Below, piece by piece: positions 6,172 to 7,122 of a DNA stretch of 7,122 bases. The notes below the pieces were generated by a model. That model saw nothing but the letters and a program-made list of their open reading frames with translations, made no database searches and was not told the DNA's origin. The position numbers were made by a program, and so were the translations under genes. The first letter of the stretch is position 1, and the number at the start of each line of letters is the position of its first letter. The stretch spans positions 1 to 7,122 of the forward strand of contig JBBSUX010000184.1 of assembly GCA_038234045.1 (NCBI GenBank), written 5' to 3'. This DNA comes from JBBSUX01 sp038234045. Lineage in GTDB: Bacteria > Pseudomonadota > Gammaproteobacteria > Burkholderiales > Burkholderiaceae_C.

Positions 6172-6177
6172 CTCCTT
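6172..6177 (-). promoter_or_regulatory. Strong ribosome-binding site of gsiB
   Basis: AAGGAG on the minus strand lies seven bases before the ATG at 6164. It is the best Shine-Dalgarno in the window, matching the usual need for excess binding protein. The rest of the gsiA-gsiB spacer (6165-6261) is pyrimidine-rich on the minus strand and shows no terminator hairpin. Confidence 0.85.
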
Positions 6178-6261
6178 GAGGAAAAGGCGGGGCGAAAAGT
6201 GGAAAAGCAAAAAAGCAGATAACAAAGGCGGGATGAACCGTGGCTGCTCGACGCGGTCTCC

Positions 6262-7122
6262 TCAGAAGTCGCCGCCGACGCGATGGCGCGCGACGAAGTG
6301 TCCAGGGCCCACCTCCACGAGAGGCTGTATATCGGGCTCATAGCCCACTGGATGCGCCGCGCTGGGTATCTCGCCGGTTTGCAGGCTGCGAACGATATGG
6401 CGGCGTGCCGGATCAGCCACCGGCACTGCCGCCATCAGGCGCTGGGTGTAGGCGTGCTGCGGGTTCTCGAAGACTGCACGGCGCGGGCCGATCTCGACGA
6501 TCTGGCCCAGGTACATCACCGCCACCCGGTGGCTGACGCGCTCCACCACTGCCATGTCGTGCGAGATGAAAAGAAAGGCCACGCCGAATTCACGCTGCAG
6601 ATCCAGCAGCAGATTGACGATCTGGGCCTGGATCGATACATCGAGTGCCGAGACCGATTCGTCCGCCACCACCACCTTGGGGTTCAGCGCAAGCGCCCGG
6701 GCGATGGCGATGCGCTGGCGCTGACCACCGGAAAATTCATGCGGATAGCGCTCGGCGTTATCGGCCGGCAAGCCCACTTTCTGCAACAGCCAGCGCACGC
6801 GCTCCTGTGCTTCGGTGCCTTTGGCGATGCCATGCACCAACAGTGGCTCCATGATCGAGAAGCCCACTGTCACGCGCGGATCGAGCGATGCAAACGGGTC
6901 CTGAAAGATGAACTGGATATCGCGCCGCAGCGACTGAACCTGCTTGGTCGGCAGATCGAGAATGTTGCGGCCGTCGAATTCGATCATGCCGCGCTGGCTC
7001 TCCACCAGCCGTAGTAGCGACCGCCCGGTAGTCGATTTGCCGCAGCCTGATTCTCCCACCAACGCCAGCGTTTCGCCGGCATGCAGATCGAAGCTCACCT
7101 TCTCCACCGCATGCACCTCGCG
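6262..7122 (-). CDS. gsiA: Glutathione/peptide ABC transporter ATPase GsiA, C-terminal half (partial)
   Basis: The right edge cuts this gene, leaving 286 codons up to the TGA at 6264-6262. The visible part starts REVHAVEKVSF and is a complete ABC ATPase domain: Walker A GESGCGKST (fragment residues 23-31), Q-loop FQDP (Gln74), signature FSGGQRQR (130-137), Walker B VVVADE (150-155), D-loop SALD, and H-loop FISHD (His188). The oligopeptide-transporter C-terminal extension follows (VEIGPRRAVFENPQHAYTQRL, about 209-229). The text closely tracks the second ATPase domain of E. coli GsiA, a double-domain protein of about 620 residues, so a first ATPase domain is expected beyond the window. A single-domain DppF-type protein remains possible until that is seen. 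A GTG at 7116 is interior, since the family motif continues beyond it. GsiA powers GsiC-GsiD. Confidence 0.93.
   Translation of the reverse strand, partial: REVHAVEKVSFDLHAGETLALVGESGCGKSTTGRSLLRLVESQRGMIEFDGRNILDLPTKQVQSLRRDIQFIFQDPFASLDPRVTVGFSIMEPLLVHGIAKGTEAQERVRWLLQKVGLPADNAERYPHEFSGGQRQRIAIARALALNPKVVVADESVSALDVSIQAQIVNLLLDLQREFGVAFLFISHDMAVVERVSHRVAVMYLGQIVEIGPRRAVFENPQHAYTQRLMAAVPVADPARRHIVRSLQTGEIPSAAHPVGYEPDIQPLVEVGPGHFVARHRVGGDF

Noticed and set aside
6165..6341. N-terminal extension of GsiB to 6341
   Set aside because: It would overlap gsiA and bury the signal peptide 59 residues inside the protein; the strong AAGGAG site marks 6164 as the start.
7114..7116. GTG start codon for a single-domain ATPase
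   Set aside because: The codons before it (Arg-Glu) continue the conserved REVHAVEKVSF motif of GsiA to the window edge, so this GTG is most likely an internal Val.

Overview
The window is GC-rich, densely coded DNA that reads like a Burkholderiales genome, most likely Comamonadaceae. The protein families, the gene order and the style of the intergenic hairpin repeats all point that way, but no rRNA or other taxonomic marker is present, so the placement is an inference.

Layout. At the left edge is the last 58 codons of a + strand gene, a short-form (type 2) N-acetyl-gamma-glutamyl-phosphate reductase (ArgC), followed by a hairpin-plus-T-tract terminator and a second, repeat-like hairpin. Everything else is one minus-strand gene block, read from right to left: gsiA (C-terminal half only, cut by the right edge), gsiB, gsiC, gsiD, an S58 (DmpA/P1 family) aminopeptidase, and an M55 (DppA family) D-aminopeptidase. 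argC and the M55 gene converge.

How the genes work together. GsiA-GsiB-GsiC-GsiD form an ABC importer of the peptide/opine/nickel family, whose best-known member imports glutathione in E. coli: GsiB binds substrate in the periplasm, GsiC and GsiD form the membrane channel, and GsiA supplies two ATPase domains. The two downstream peptidases are cytoplasmic-looking proteins with complete active-site motifs. The last three genes are tightly packed (4-bp gap, then an ATGA overlap), so the S58 and M55 enzymes are probably made together with GsiD. The likely logic is import of small peptides followed by N-terminal hydrolysis. Both peptidase families include enzymes that act on D-amino-acid or otherwise unusual N-termini, so the true substrate may not be glutathione.

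The most unusual DNA is the 361-bp gap between gsiC and gsiD. It holds two inverted copies of a palindromic element whose terminal and tip stems differ in sequence yet stay paired, the pattern expected of a REP/REPIN-like mobile hairpin repeat. A second hairpin-rich spacer lies between gsiB and gsiC. No CRISPR array, tRNA, rRNA, insertion sequence or wholly novel gene system was seen.
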